From Francisella salimarina (GTDB taxonomy: Bacteria; Pseudomonadota; Gammaproteobacteria; Francisellales; Francisellaceae), in contig NZ_VOJA01000001.1 of NCBI RefSeq assembly GCF_007923265.1, forward strand, positions 372,001-436,000: a stretch of 64,000 nt of DNA. The letters are read 5' to 3'. Made by a program: the position numbers and the translations under genes. Positions 47,911-60,643 of the stretch are shown here, piece by piece (position 1 is the stretch's first letter; each line of letters begins with the position of its first letter). The notes beneath the pieces are model-generated. The model made no database searches. It saw nothing but the letters and a program-made list of their open reading frames with translations, and was not told the origin of the DNA.

Positions 47911-47968
47911 CATTTTTTAGATAAAATTTCTAAGCTTAGTTGTTTAATCAAATAAAAAGGAAATAAAT

Positions 47969-48295
47969 ATGTATACACCTGAAGAGCAAAAAGTTGTTGA
48001 TAGAATAGAAAAACAACTTAAAGAAAATGACATTATACTATACATGAAAGGCTCTCCAAACCTTCCTCAATGCGGCTTCTCTGCTCATGCTGCCACAGCT
48101 GTTAGATCATGCGGAAAACCATTCGCTTTTGTCAATATCTTAGAAAACCCTGACATCAGAGCTATTCTACCAAAATATGCAGACTGGCCAACCTTTCCTC
48201 AACTATGGGTAAAAGGTGAATTAGTGGGTGGATGCGACATAATCATGGAAATGAATGAATCTGGCGAATTAAAAGAGCTTATAGAATCAATCTAA
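47969..48295 (+). CDS. grxD: Monothiol glutaredoxin, Grx4 type
   Basis: Handles iron-sulfur clusters with BolA partners and glutathione. The 108-residue protein has the single active cysteine C35 in LPQCGFSAH, and WPTFPQLWVKGELVGGCDI is the glutathione-binding region. AAGGAAA precedes the ATG. Its stop is directly followed by the stop of the convergent GH18-like gene, with no base between. Confidence 0.95.
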   Translation: MYTPEEQKVVDRIEKQLKENDIILYMKGSPNLPQCGFSAHAATAVRSCGKPFAFVNILENPDIRAILPKYADWPTFPQLWVKGELVGGCDIIMEMNESGELKELIESI

Positions 48296-51145
48296 TCATC
48301 TATCACTTATCTTTGTCCAAGCATCTGTGCCATATTTACCTGTTGGCTTATATGCACTCATGGTACACAAGCTTGACTCAGGACCGATATTACATCTGTA
48401 TAAATCATTACCTACAGCGACTACGGTGCCTCCCTTATAGTCTTCAATACTATATGGATAAATATACTCAGCACCGCTAGGTTTAATCTCCTGTCTATCT
48501 GCTGCAACATGAGTGATATCATTTGTAATATTACTCCATGCCAAAAATCCTTTCTTATTCATGGGACTATAGGATAAGTCATTACAGTACCTTTCTTTCT
48601 GACATTCAAACTCTCTTCCTTCAGCTAGCACTATTTGCCCAACCTTATAACTTCCCATTCCCTTTGGATAATTAGCTACCTCACCTGCTTTTAATTTATA
48701 TTTCTTGTTTTTTGAAGACTTTTTAGTATTATTCGACTTAAGCTCTTGCCATGCAAGATCGCCATATAAACCATTAGGAATATAAGCATCATCATTACAA
48801 AGCTTAATTTCTAGCATAGACTTACATTTATACATCTTACCCGCAAAACTTACTATAGTATCAGCATCATAAGTTCCGATGTTATATGGATACCTAATAA
48901 TATGTGTATCTCCAATATACTTTTGTGGCTGTATAGAGCGTTTATTTACACTATCATCCTGACTATCCATATAAATATTCGAAAGTACTGCTGGCAATTT
49001 AATACTAGCTATTATATTAGTAGTACTCCAAGGCTTATGTTTATAATCATCACTCAAATCTTCTAATTTAATATTACTTGCATCAAAGTCCATACTCCAA
49101 ATAGCGAATCCTGCAAATGATGCCTTATTTTCTTTCATCAATGTGACTGCTCGATTTATTTTAGATTCTGATAACACATATATCTTTCCTCCATGAACAG
49201 CACCCTGTGTAGCAGGAATAACAAAAACAAGCTTTTCGGGAGATATAACAATAGGTTTATCTATTTTACTATATTTAGGCTTATTTACTTTGAAACCATC
49301 TTGAGTCGTCAGTGCCCAAGCAAGCGAAGCTATAAACTTATCATAACCATCAATTGGTGAAATCTTACCATAATCATTATTAACATTTTTATCAAACCCT
49401 ATAATTCCCTCAGATGGCTTCCCTGAGAAAGTACTTACAAACAGGTAATTTATTTTATCCATACCAATAGCATCTAATAACTCAACATAACCACTCTCTC
49501 TATACAAGTTATCTTCACCATTTTTTGCTAATGGCGCAACAATATATTCCCACTCAGGTGAGAAAGTTAACCAAAACTGCTTATTATTTTTCCTAAGACT
49601 TGATATTAAGCTACTTATTTTCATAGCTGCAATTTCAACTGTTTTGTCATTCTTTGGAATAGCTGAATGTGGTAAATTGAAGTTTACACCATCAAAACCA
49701 TATTCTTTAACAACACTAGCTAAATTATCAAAATTCACAGCTTGCCAATCAATATGAGAAGATTCTCCGCCAATCGAAACAATAACATGCTTTCCTTTTG
49801 ACTCCATATAGCCAATAAACTCTTTAAGCTCTTCTGGGCTATACAATCTATCTGAGCCCCTATTTTTTTCACCAAATGAAAGCTCAAACCCTTTCCCGTG
49901 TATATATGTTGCATATGCTGCTATTATCACATTATACTCACATACTTCGGGGTTTTGCTCACAATACTCTTTAGTTTTTGGCATAGCTATATCTACAGGG
50001 GTTGTATTAATCTGCTTACCAACAGTATCATAAGAGCTACTTTTAGCCCATAAGGGTAAAATTCCTGCGATAACTGGACCTTTTATTGTTTTATCGACTT
50101 GTGCACAAGCATTATTATAAATACACTCTCTAAGACTCTTAGCAAATGCTCCTGAACTATGCTCAGAATCTCCATATAAATCAGCGGCATAGTCAGTATT
50201 TAGAGACCAGCCTGTTACCCCTGCGAACCTTGGTTTAAACTTAAGCTTCTCAAACTGGGGCAACATGAGTTTAACAGCCTGCTCAGTTGTTAATGACAAA
50301 GTAGCATTTCCTTCAGGATGATATACTGTATTTGTTCCTCCTGAAACTGCATTTGTTGGCTCACCTATCAAAATTTTAGTATGAATTGGGATATGCAGGC
50401 TATTGACAATTCTTGAATAGCTATCAGCTATAAAGCCAGGTTCATATTCAGGATATGTATCATACTCTTGAATAAATAAATAATCTATATATCCATTCTG
50501 GATGACTTTATCATAGTCATTACTCTTACCCGTTGTCACTAGCTTATAGTCATTTACTTGAGGCTCTGCAACAATTACAATTTTTGAATCCAGTTTCTTG
50601 ATGTCAAGAGAAAGCTGATTAATAAAATCTGCTGAAGTAAACTTTCTAAAACTATAAACAATTCCATCAATATTATTTTTATGTAAAAAATTAACAATAT
50701 TATTTGCTAAAGTGTTAATTTGAGCTTCTGTCATTTTTTTACCAAAAACTTTTGGCTCAATATCTGTTTTACTTACGCCAGGATGAAATGTATTTGGAAC
50801 ACCTCCCACTGCTAGTAACACTTTCATTCCAGATTTTTTAGCTTGTCTAACTTTATCTATGATAGTCTGTATCGATGTAGGACTAGAAGTATAAAGACCT
50901 ATGTCAGTACCATATACCTCACCATAAGCAATAACAACAACATTATACCCATCACTCTTTGCCTTCTGAATATCGACTCTAGAGGTAGAGCCAGGTGTTC
51001 TAACATCCAAAAATCCTGCTATGATTCTATCTGGAAGCAGATTCGTTTTAGAAATATTTTTTTGTGTTCCTGCAATAGACTCTGCAGCTACATAAAAAGG
51101 TATAGTCAAAAAGCAAAATACAACCAGAGTAAAAAATCTTTTCAT
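48296..51145 (-). CDS. Secreted GH18-like protein with both catalytic motifs lost and three chitin-binding-like modules
   Basis: Exported 949-residue protein (signal peptide about 1-21, cut near YVAAE). Domain 1 (about 38-345) and domain 2 (about 356-700) resemble GH18 chitinases (LLAVGG, FAGFAIWSMDFD). In place of DGxDxDxE they have DGIVYSFR (160-167) and DGVNFNLP (485-492), so the catalytic Glu is Arg or Pro in both. The C-terminus has three roughly 50-residue modules (about 752-802, 826-873, 896-946), each with a Tyr-Pro start, paired Cys and an AW end, like chitin-binding ChtBD3/CBM5_12. I use the ATG at 51145; an upstream frame to 51208 lacks a signal-like start. In Francisella this locus is annotated as a glycosyl hydrolase 18 family protein. 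Confidence 0.88.
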   Translation of the reverse strand: MKRFFTLVVFCFLTIPFYVAAESIAGTQKNISKTNLLPDRIIAGFLDVRTPGSTSRVDIQKAKSDGYNVVVIAYGEVYGTDIGLYTSSPTSIQTIIDKVRQAKKSGMKVLLAVGGVPNTFHPGVSKTDIEPKVFGKKMTEAQINTLANNIVNFLHKNNIDGIVYSFRKFTSADFINQLSLDIKKLDSKIVIVAEPQVNDYKLVTTGKSNDYDKVIQNGYIDYLFIQEYDTYPEYEPGFIADSYSRIVNSLHIPIHTKILIGEPTNAVSGGTNTVYHPEGNATLSLTTEQAVKLMLPQFEKLKFKPRFAGVTGWSLNTDYAADLYGDSEHSSGAFAKSLRECIYNNACAQVDKTIKGPVIAGILPLWAKSSSYDTVGKQINTTPVDIAMPKTKEYCEQNPEVCEYNVIIAAYATYIHGKGFELSFGEKNRGSDRLYSPEELKEFIGYMESKGKHVIVSIGGESSHIDWQAVNFDNLASVVKEYGFDGVNFNLPHSAIPKNDKTVEIAAMKISSLISSLRKNNKQFWLTFSPEWEYIVAPLAKNGEDNLYRESGYVELLDAIGMDKINYLFVSTFSGKPSEGIIGFDKNVNNDYGKISPIDGYDKFIASLAWALTTQDGFKVNKPKYSKIDKPIVISPEKLVFVIPATQGAVHGGKIYVLSESKINRAVTLMKENKASFAGFAIWSMDFDASNIKLEDLSDDYKHKPWSTTNIIASIKLPAVLSNIYMDSQDDSVNKRSIQPQKYIGDTHIIRYPYNIGTYDADTIVSFAGKMYKCKSMLEIKLCNDDAYIPNGLYGDLAWQELKSNNTKKSSKNKKYKLKAGEVANYPKGMGSYKVGQIVLAEGREFECQKERYCNDLSYSPMNKKGFLAWSNITNDITHVAADRQEIKPSGAEYIYPYSIEDYKGGTVVAVGNDLYRCNIGPESSLCTMSAYKPTGKYGTDAWTKISDR

Positions 51146-51238
51146 TACTATATAAATATAAATACTAATTACATAATTATAAATAATTCTATATAAATAT
51201 GTTAACAATAGTCATTTTTTAATTACACTATTATCATA

Positions 51239-51258
51239 TAAATCAAATAACTGATTTA
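51239..51258 (-). repeat. Inverted repeat after the atp operon
   Basis: TAAATCA (51239-51245) and TGATTTA (51252-51258) are exact reverse complements around a 6-bp loop, about 60 bp downstream of the atpC stop and upstream of the GH18-like gene. No T-run follows on the minus strand, so a terminator role is weak. A 7-bp AT-rich stem may occur by chance. Confidence 0.35.
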
Positions 51259-51316
51259 ATACTTTGACTAAAATGGAACAAGATGTAGAAGAAAATTAGA
51301 TAACTAGTAGAACTTT

Positions 51317-51754
51317 TTAGTCGTCTTTTGAGTAATATAATCCTTTAGAAGAATTAAGCGCCTTAAGACGAGCATCAGCCTCTTGAAGCCTTTTTGTCGC
51401 AGCTTCAATATCAAGCTTAGAAGCATCTGGCTTCTTAAGAGCTTCTTGTGCTCGCTTCCTAGCTTTCTCTGCTTCTGCTTGATTTAAATTTTCAGCCCTT
51501 TCCATATCGTCAACCATAATTGTAACGCGAGTAGGAGTAACTTCAACAATGCCACCTGAAACATATAGCACATCAGTATGTTCATCTTTTCTTATATTTA
51601 CAACACCCGCAGGGAGAGTAGATAAAAGTTCAGTATGTCCATACGCTATACCCATCTCTCCAGCAGATCCGCGAAGACTTACAATATCAGCCTCACCTTT
51701 AAATACTGAACCTTGAGGACTAACAACATCAACTTTTAGGTATTTTTTTGTCAT
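51317..51754 (-). CDS. atpC: ATP synthase epsilon subunit
   Basis: Regulatory subunit of F1. The 145-residue protein has a beta-sandwich N-domain ([29 protein letters not shown]) and a C-terminal Ala/Glu-rich helical pair ([20 protein letters not shown]). Last gene of the atp operon, 12 bp after atpD. Confidence 0.95.
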   Translation of the reverse strand: MTKKYLKVDVVSPQGSVFKGEADIVSLRGSAGEMGIAYGHTELLSTLPAGVVNIRKDEHTDVLYVSGGIVEVTPTRVTIMVDDMERAENLNQAEAEKARKRAQEALKKPDASKLDIEAATKRLQEADARLKALNSSKGLYYSKDD

Positions 51755-51766
51755 ATCTACACCCTA

Positions 51767-53143
<1,377 letters not shown>

Positions 53144-53152
53144 TTACCTCTC

Positions 53153-54049
53153 CTAAACTGCTGCCGCACCTGAACAAATTTCCGCAAGCTCTTGGGTAAT
53201 CATAGCTTGTCTTACCTTGTTGTAATCTAATTTTAACTGATCAATAATATCACTAGCATTATCAGTTGCATTTTTCATAGCCATCATACGAGCTGCTTGC
53301 TCACATGCTGCATTTTCCAATATTGCGCCTCTAACTTGAGCTTCGATATACCTAATACACAGAGCATTTAATACTTCTTCTATATCCCTCTCATAGATAT
53401 AGTCCCAATGACCTTTAGAAGCATTTTTTTTGTTTTCTTTTAGCTCTTCTTCTGTGAAGATATCTTGTATAGGTAATAGCGTTTGCAATCTTGGCTTTTG
53501 CTTAATTGTACTAACAAACTCGTTACTACTCATATATAGTCTATCTATCTCACCAGCAGTAAACTTGTCTAACATCACTTTAACAGCTCCGCTAATAGCC
53601 CTAATACTGCCTTCTTTATCTTTATCGTTATAATGAGCTGTAGCCACTACATTTACATCTTTTAGCTTTGCAAAAAAGCTTGCTGCTTTTGAACCAATTA
53701 CGCAGACATCAATCTCAACTCTATCTTCAACATTCTTTTTGATATTTTTAAGAACATGCTTAAACAAGTTAATATTAAGCCCACCACATAGGCCTCTATC
53801 AGTAGATGTAACTATATAGCCAACCCTCTTAACTTCTCTATCGAATAGATAAGGGTTCGGATAATCTATACTTGCAGATGTAACATTTTTGATAATAGTA
53901 TTTGCACTTTCAACATAAGGGCGAACATTGTTCATCTTAACAATAGCTCCTCTCATCTTACTAGCCGCAACTAATTCCATAGCACCAGTGATCTTTTGTG
54001 TATTTTTAACACTCGATACCTTGGATTTTATTTCTCTAGCGTTAGACAT
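53153..54049 (-). CDS. atpG: ATP synthase gamma subunit
   Basis: Rotor shaft of F1. The 298-residue protein has the terminal coiled-coil helices MSNAREIKSKVSSVKNTQKITGAMELVAASKM at the start and LKLDYNKVRQAMITQELAEICSGAAA at the end, with TDRGLCGGLN between. Nine bp before atpD and 14 bp after atpA. Confidence 0.97.
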   Translation of the reverse strand: MSNAREIKSKVSSVKNTQKITGAMELVAASKMRGAIVKMNNVRPYVESANTIIKNVTSASIDYPNPYLFDREVKRVGYIVTSTDRGLCGGLNINLFKHVLKNIKKNVEDRVEIDVCVIGSKAASFFAKLKDVNVVATAHYNDKDKEGSIRAISGAVKVMLDKFTAGEIDRLYMSSNEFVSTIKQKPRLQTLLPIQDIFTEEELKENKKNASKGHWDYIYERDIEEVLNALCIRYIEAQVRGAILENAACEQAARMMAMKNATDNASDIIDQLKLDYNKVRQAMITQELAEICSGAAAV

Positions 54050-54063
54050 AGTCTATACTCCTA

Positions 54064-55605
54064 TTACCAAGCTTGATTTGCTTTACAATCTTCAACAATT
54101 GTTTTTAACTTGTCAGCTATCTCAGCATCATATTTGCCTGTCTCATTAATTTCTGCAACCACTTCTGCATAATTACTTTCTGCAAGAGCATGTAGCGCAG
54201 ATTCAAATGGAATCACTTCAGAAACTTCTAGACTATCTAGATAACCATTATCAGCCGCATACAAAGATAGCGCCATCAATGCAATTGATAATGTTGAAAA
54301 TTGCTTCTGTTTAAGTAATTCAGTTACTCTTTGACCTCTGTTAAGCTGTGCTCTAGTTGCTTCATCAAGATCTGATGCAAACTGTGAGAATGCTTCTAAT
54401 TCTCTAAACTGAGCTAGTGCTAAACGGATACCGCCACCAAGCTTTTTAATAATCTTTGTTTGCGCAGCACCACCAACACGAGATACCGAGTTACCTGGGT
54501 TGATTGCTGGTCTTAATCCAGAGTTAAATAAGTCTGTCTCTAAAAATATCTGACCGTCTGTAATTGAAATTACGTTCGTAGGTACAAATGCAGAAATATC
54601 ACCAGCTTGTGTTTCAATAATAGGTAATGCAGTTAAAGAACCAGTTTTACCTTTTACTTCGCCGTTTGTGAATTTTTCCACATACTCTTCATTTACCCTA
54701 GCTGCTCTTTCTAGAAGCCTTGAGTGAAGATAGAACACATCACCAGGATACGCCTCACGTCCAGGTGGTCTTCTTAGAAGCAAAGAAATCTGTCTATAGG
54801 CCCATGCCTGCTTAGTCAAATCATCGTACACAACCAAAGCGTCTTCACCACGATCTCTAAAGTATTCACCCATAGAACACCCAGCATAAGGTGCAATATA
54901 TTGCAATGCAGCAGAATCAGAAGCTGTAGCAGCTACAATAATTGTATGCTCCATAGCCCCATGCTCCTCAAGCTGTCTAACAATATTTGCAATCGATGAT
55001 GCTTTTTGGCCAATCGCCACATAAATACATTTTACACCAGTACCTTTTTGGTTGATAATCGCGTCGATAGCAATGGCAGTTTTACCAATCTGTCTATCAC
55101 CGATAATTAACTCTCTTTGGCCTCTACCGATTGGAACCATCGAGTCAATTGACTTAACGCCAGTCTGTAATGCCTGATCTACTGATTTTCTCCAAATCAC
55201 ACCAGGTGCAATTTTTTCAATTGGTGAAGAGTGATCAGTTTCAATCTCACCCTTACCATCGATAGGGTTGCCCAAAGCGTCAACCACTCTACCTAAAAGA
55301 GCTTCTCCAACAGGCACCTCTAATATTCTACCTGTACAATATGCTTTATCGCCTTCTCTAATATGTTCATACTCACCTAAGACAACAGCCCCAACTGAGT
55401 CAGTATTTAGGTTTAGCGCTAAACCATATACGTCTCCTGGTAGCTTAATCATCTCACCAGCAGTTACATCATCCAAACCATAAATAGTAACAATACCATC
55501 AGCAACACTGACAATAGTACCTTCTGATTTAAGTTCAACTGAATTGTCAAACTTTTCAATTCTTTTCTTTATTAAACCACTTATTTCTGATGGACTTAAT
55601 TGCAT
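54064..55605 (-). CDS. atpA: ATP synthase alpha subunit
   Basis: Non-catalytic nucleotide-binding F1 subunit of 513 residues. Walker A is [28 protein letters not shown] is the F1 alpha signature. N-terminal beta barrel and C-terminal helical domain are complete. Eighteen bp after atpH. Confidence 0.98.
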   Translation of the reverse strand: MQLSPSEISGLIKKRIEKFDNSVELKSEGTIVSVADGIVTIYGLDDVTAGEMIKLPGDVYGLALNLNTDSVGAVVLGEYEHIREGDKAYCTGRILEVPVGEALLGRVVDALGNPIDGKGEIETDHSSPIEKIAPGVIWRKSVDQALQTGVKSIDSMVPIGRGQRELIIGDRQIGKTAIAIDAIINQKGTGVKCIYVAIGQKASSIANIVRQLEEHGAMEHTIIVAATASDSAALQYIAPYAGCSMGEYFRDRGEDALVVYDDLTKQAWAYRQISLLLRRPPGREAYPGDVFYLHSRLLERAARVNEEYVEKFTNGEVKGKTGSLTALPIIETQAGDISAFVPTNVISITDGQIFLETDLFNSGLRPAINPGNSVSRVGGAAQTKIIKKLGGGIRLALAQFRELEAFSQFASDLDEATRAQLNRGQRVTELLKQKQFSTLSIALMALSLYAADNGYLDSLEVSEVIPFESALHALAESNYAEVVAEINETGKYDAEIADKLKTIVEDCKANQAW

Positions 55606-55623
55606 AAGCTCACTTCCTATAAT

Positions 55624-56148
55624 TTATGATAACAAAATACTTTTTAATGTCTCTATACGACCTGATACAGAATCATCTATTACTGTATCACCAACCTTAA
55701 TTACTGTTCCACCCACTATAACAGGGTCAACACTCACATTCATTTCAATAGTGCAGTTAAACTTCTCTTCAAGTTTAGCTTTTAGCTTAGTAAGCGTGCT
55801 CTTATCAGCTTTATAAGCCAAGGTAACATCTGCTACTTTTATATTATTATGTGTGTTTTTGATAGTTTCAAACTGGAATGCTATTTCAGGCAGTATAGAT
55901 AACTTTTTATTTTCTGCTATTAGTGCAACAAAGTTATAAAACTTCACATCTAACTGGCCTTTTACAGCGCTTACAACCTCATCCTGAGAAATTTCAGGAT
56001 TAGCAATAATAGCTGCGACAGAATCATCTTGTACTAATTCAGAAAAAGACTGAAGATGCTTTGACCATTCTTGCAGAAGATTATACTCATTTGCAAACTC
56101 AAACGCAGCCTTTGCATATGGTTTAGCAATTACACTTAGATTTGTCAT
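55624..56148 (-). CDS. atpH: ATP synthase delta subunit
   Basis: Stator subunit binding the top of F1. From the ATG at 56148 ([20 protein letters not shown]) the protein has 174 residues; the frame goes 7 codons further but AAGGTAGG supports the inner start. The C-terminal end carries [25 protein letters not shown], the conserved family signature. Lies between atpF and atpA. Confidence 0.94.
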   Translation of the reverse strand: MTNLSVIAKPYAKAAFEFANEYNLLQEWSKHLQSFSELVQDDSVAAIIANPEISQDEVVSAVKGQLDVKFYNFVALIAENKKLSILPEIAFQFETIKNTHNNIKVADVTLAYKADKSTLTKLKAKLEEKFNCTIEMNVSVDPVIVGGTVIKVGDTVIDDSVSGRIETLKSILLS

Positions 56149-56172
56149 GTACCTACCTTTTATACCCAAAAG

Positions 56173-56643
56173 TTATACTTTCTCTACGAAGTCTTTCAGA
56201 ATCTTTTTACTAGATTGCTCATCAACATTTGCTGATATAATCTTACTAGCAGCCGCCATAGCCAAGCTAACAACTTCATGTTTAAGTTCTTCTTTAGCTT
56301 TGATTTTTTCTTGCTCGATTTCAGCCATAGCCATGCTTTTGATTTTATCAGCTGCTGCAATAGCCTCTTCTTTAGCTTGCTCATCTACTTTATGAGCTCT
56401 AACATAAGCATTCTCAACTATTTCAGTAGCCTTTGCTTTAGCTTCACGCAATACTTCAGCAGACTGTCTTTTGGCAACTTCTAACTCTCTAGATGCTCTA
56501 TCAGCAGATGCCAAACCTTCAGCAATCTTTTCTCTACGCTCATCTAAAGCCTTGCGCAGTGGAGGCCATACAAACTTCATTGTAAAGCCAACGAAGATTG
56601 CAAATGTTATCATCTGCCCAATTAGAGTTATATTAATATCCAT
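56173..56643 (-). CDS. atpF: ATP synthase b subunit
   Basis: Peripheral stalk of the F0F1 complex. One N-terminal membrane helix (about 5-25), with the start [29 protein letters not shown], then a long charged coiled-coil (about 30-150) rich in Ala, Lys and Glu. 156 residues, normal length. Confidence 0.96.
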   Translation of the reverse strand: MDINITLIGQMITFAIFVGFTMKFVWPPLRKALDERREKIAEGLASADRASRELEVAKRQSAEVLREAKAKATEIVENAYVRAHKVDEQAKEEAIAAADKIKSMAMAEIEQEKIKAKEELKHEVVSLAMAAASKIISANVDEQSSKKILKDFVEKV

Positions 56644-56689
56644 CTACTTATCCTTTAGATAACAAATTTATGATTTTATATTCTTTTTA

Positions 56690-56998
<309 letters not shown>

Positions 56999-57043
56999 TT
57001 ATTTCTCCTGTTTTTATTTAATTTTATTTAGGTTGATTTAAAC

Positions 57044-57892
<849 letters not shown>

Positions 57893-58264
57893 TTATCTTA
57901 CCCTTCTAAACAAGATAGGCACAAAACATACGACCAATTGTAACAAAAGTAATCCAAAAATGTAAGAAAATAATTTGGGTTTGACATAAACTGCCAACAG
58001 TATTGTAATCAATGCTACAATGCCCAATTTTAGAAGCTCGCTCATATAAAAAATGACTATCTCAACTCCTGGACTGAACTGCTTTTCAACAAACAATCTG
58101 AAGAAAAAAACAAAATTGGCTAAAAACATTGTTGCAGCACCAAAAGCAAAAGAATTAGCGTATACATAGCCATATATTGACAAAATAACAAGATATCCAA
58201 CAATACCCAAACAAAATTGAATTAAAATAAATCTTTTCTCATTTATCCTAATATTTGACAACAC
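57893..58264 (-). CDS. atpI: ATP synthase assembly protein AtpI
   Basis: Small membrane protein of 123 residues with four helices, helping c-ring assembly in relatives. Divergent in sequence, but its place as first gene of atpIBEFHAGDC and its size support the call. The start is GTG (58262-58264) with only a weak ribosome site; no upstream ATG in frame. Confidence 0.8.
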   Translation of the reverse strand: MLSNIRINEKRFILIQFCLGIVGYLVILSIYGYVYANSFAFGAATMFLANFVFFFRLFVEKQFSPGVEIVIFYMSELLKLGIVALITILLAVYVKPKLFSYIFGLLLLQLVVCFVPILFRRVR

Positions 58265-58301
58265 AACTCAACTATCACTGTTAATAAAAAATATTAAAGC
58301 T

Positions 58302-58330
58302 ATGATATCAAAAAAGCATATATTTAACAA
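58302..58330 (-). promoter_or_regulatory. Candidate atp operon promoter
   Basis: On the minus strand TTGTTA (plus 58325-58330), a 17-bp spacer and TATCAT (plus 58302-58307). Predicted start near 58295, about 31 nt before the atpI GTG. It faces a promoter for the MFS gene. Confidence 0.45.
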
Positions 58331-58345
58331 AGAAAAGCTTTAGGC

Positions 58346-58374
58346 TTGATTTATATATTACTGGAACTTAAAAT
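58346..58374 (+). promoter_or_regulatory. Candidate promoter of the MFS gene at 58407
   Basis: TTGATT (58346-58351), 17-bp spacer, TAAAAT (58369-58374), about 32 bp upstream of the ATG. Reads away from the atp promoter in the same 142-bp gap. Confidence 0.4.
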
Positions 58375-58406
58375 TATATCCTTAAACTACCTAAAATAGA
58401 CACGGT

Positions 58407-59711
58407 ATGGAACAAAAAATTCACAACATTCGCGGATATGCATGGATAATAATTGCACTTAGTTCTTTCTTGCTCTTTGACAAATATATTATGCAAGTAT
58501 TTCCAAGCCTAATTACTGATGATATGATGTCCAGCTTTCATACCAACGCCACTCAAACAGGGGCGTTAGGCTCAGCTTTTTTTTGGTCGATAATTATCTG
58601 TCAGCTATTTCTTGCTGGCCCAATCATAGACAAATTTGGATTTAGACTAATAAGCCCAATATCAATAACCATCTCTGCAATAGGGGTCATACTTTTTGTT
58701 GTAGCCTCAAATCTAGGTAGCTTAAGCATGGCATATATTGCTAGAATTATTACAGGGCTAGGAGTTTCATTTGCCACCATATCTTACTTAAAAGCTGTTT
58801 CCGTTTGGTTTGAGCCCCGTAAATTCGCATTCGCTGCTAGTTTTTTAGCAACTGCAGCAATGATTGGCGCACTCTGCGCACAAGCACCTCTAGCATACCT
58901 AATAACACTATGTGGCGACTGGAAAATGGCTATGCTTCTATTCGCTGTTGCTAGTTTATTTATCGGTGTTCTTTACTATATAGTTGTACGTGACTTTAAC
59001 CCAAAACAGCCTGAAGCTAGCTCACCAAGTAATCAATTAAAAACATTAGATGCACTAAAAGAGGTTGTCAAAAATAAAAATAACTGGCTTTTAACTTTTT
59101 ATGTAGGATTAAGCTTTACAGCTGTTGATGCATTTGCTGGATTTTGGGGCAATGCTTATTTTAGAGAAGCCTACCACATATCTCGTGAAGAAGCTGCTAG
59201 TATCATATCAATGATATTCATAGGTATGGCAATAGGGTCTCCAATCATAGGAAAGCTATCTGAAATTCTTGATAGCCGAAAAGGGGTCATGATTTTCTTT
59301 CACATTATAGGATCTATCGCCTTAAGCTTTGTACTACTAACCAAAACTAGTGCAACGCTATCAGCAGTACTACTTTTCGTATTTGGCTTATGCCTAGGCA
59401 TATACATGCTGTCGTTTGCAATAGGAAATCGTATAAACCCTATCGTTATCACAGCCACAGTAGCGGCATTCATCAATACAGGGGAACCAATATTAGGAGC
59501 TATCTTTGACCCTTTAATTGGCTATTTCCTAGACTGGTCGTGGACTGGAAAATACCTAAACAAAGCAGGAGAGGTTATTTCACAACACACAAGTCCAGAT
59601 GATATTAAATATTTTGATTTAAGTTCATACCATTTTGCTTTTACAACTCTTGTGATAAGTATGGCAGCATCCTTGATAGTCCTATTATTAATAAAAGATA
59701 GTAAAGACTAA
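58407..59711 (+). CDS. MFS transporter, paralogue of the 61703 gene
   Basis: A 12-helix transporter of 434 residues. It shares NIRGYAWIIIALSSFLLFDKYI at the start, [20 protein letters not shown] and INTGEPILGAIFDPLIGYFLD with the paralogue at 61703, so the two form a family pair. They resemble the Francisella phagosomal transporter (Fpt) group, relatives of Legionella Pht proteins, thought to bring amino acids or nucleosides into intracellular bacteria. Substrate unknown. It runs divergent to the atp operon and is convergent with rluC. Confidence 0.87.
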   Translation: MEQKIHNIRGYAWIIIALSSFLLFDKYIMQVFPSLITDDMMSSFHTNATQTGALGSAFFWSIIICQLFLAGPIIDKFGFRLISPISITISAIGVILFVVASNLGSLSMAYIARIITGLGVSFATISYLKAVSVWFEPRKFAFAASFLATAAMIGALCAQAPLAYLITLCGDWKMAMLLFAVASLFIGVLYYIVVRDFNPKQPEASSPSNQLKTLDALKEVVKNKNNWLLTFYVGLSFTAVDAFAGFWGNAYFREAYHISREEAASIISMIFIGMAIGSPIIGKLSEILDSRKGVMIFFHIIGSIALSFVLLTKTSATLSAVLLFVFGLCLGIYMLSFAIGNRINPIVITATVAAFINTGEPILGAIFDPLIGYFLDWSWTGKYLNKAGEVISQHTSPDDIKYFDLSSYHFAFTTLVISMAASLIVLLLIKDSKD

Positions 59712-59719
59712 AAGGTATC

Positions 59720-60643
59720 TTACTTAAGCAACATGTCAAATCTTGAATCTAATTTAGCCTCGACTGTTACAAGCTTCTGTTGTTTCTCATCATAAAACTC
59801 TAGCTTTCCAGCATGAAGTAACAATTTATCCACACCCCTTGCTAGTAGTTTTTTATCTTTATCTATGTAGCCATATTTTTTGTCAGCCACAATAGGATGT
59901 CCCATAGCTTTAGTATGAACCCTGATCTGATGAGTACGGCCGGTTTCCAACTTAATCTCTAAAAGACTATAATCGCCAACTTTTTGCACCGATAATATTC
60001 TTGTAAGGGCTTTTTTACCTTCTCGTTTATCAACTTTGACTATTCTTTGACCATCTTTTGTCTCTCTACGACTCAAAGGTAGGTCAATCATTAAAATCTT
60101 TTTATCCCAGTAGCCATGAACTAAAGCATAATAAATTTTTTTCACTTTACGTTCTTTGAAGATATCAAAGAAATATACTAGTGAGCTATGTTTTTTAGCC
60201 AACAGTACACAACCAGAAGTTTCTTTATCGAGTCTATGCACCAAATCTAAACGTCTTGCTTTGGGGCGCAACTGTCTCAACCTTTCCACTAAGCCAGAAT
60301 TGACACCGGACCCACCATGAACAGCCATACCAGATGGTTTATTTACAATAATATAATCATCTGTCTCATATAAAATTCGTTGTTCTAAAAAATCTAAATG
60401 TGACCTAGGAACCTTTATATTTTCTACTTTTTGATCTAAATTGAATGGCGGTATCCTAACGATATCCCCCGCATTTACACGAGTTGTTTGCTTAACTCTT
60501 TTTTTATTTACACGTAATTCACCCTTGCGAATCCATCGATAAATAAGCGGTTTTGGCAAGCGAGAATATCTACCTATTAAAAAATTATCAATCCTTTGCT
60601 CTACAATATCTTCAGCAACTTTAATAAGCTGAACCTTATTCAT
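59720..60643 (-). CDS. rluC: Ribosomal large subunit pseudouridine synthase C
   Basis: Makes pseudouridines in 23S rRNA. The 307-residue protein has an N-terminal S4 domain (QRIDNFLIGRYSRLPKPLIYRWIRKGELRVN) and the catalytic Asp in LVHRLDKETSGCVLLAK; the C-terminal RTHQIRVHTKAMGHPIVAD is typical. I use the ATG at 60643 (MNKVQLIKV); an upstream frame of 11 codons lies within zapE. The start falls 4 bp upstream of the zapE stop, so the two overlap. Confidence 0.93.
   Translation of the reverse strand: MNKVQLIKVAEDIVEQRIDNFLIGRYSRLPKPLIYRWIRKGELRVNKKRVKQTTRVNAGDIVRIPPFNLDQKVENIKVPRSHLDFLEQRILYETDDYIIVNKPSGMAVHGGSGVNSGLVERLRQLRPKARRLDLVHRLDKETSGCVLLAKKHSSLVYFFDIFKERKVKKIYYALVHGYWDKKILMIDLPLSRRETKDGQRIVKVDKREGKKALTRILSVQKVGDYSLLEIKLETGRTHQIRVHTKAMGHPIVADKKYGYIDKDKKLLARGVDKLLLHAGKLEFYDEKQQKLVTVEAKLDSRFDMLLK

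Noticed and set aside
51146-51208. Upstream start for the GH18-like protein
   Set aside because: The extra 21 residues come before a complete signal peptide starting at the ATG at 51145.
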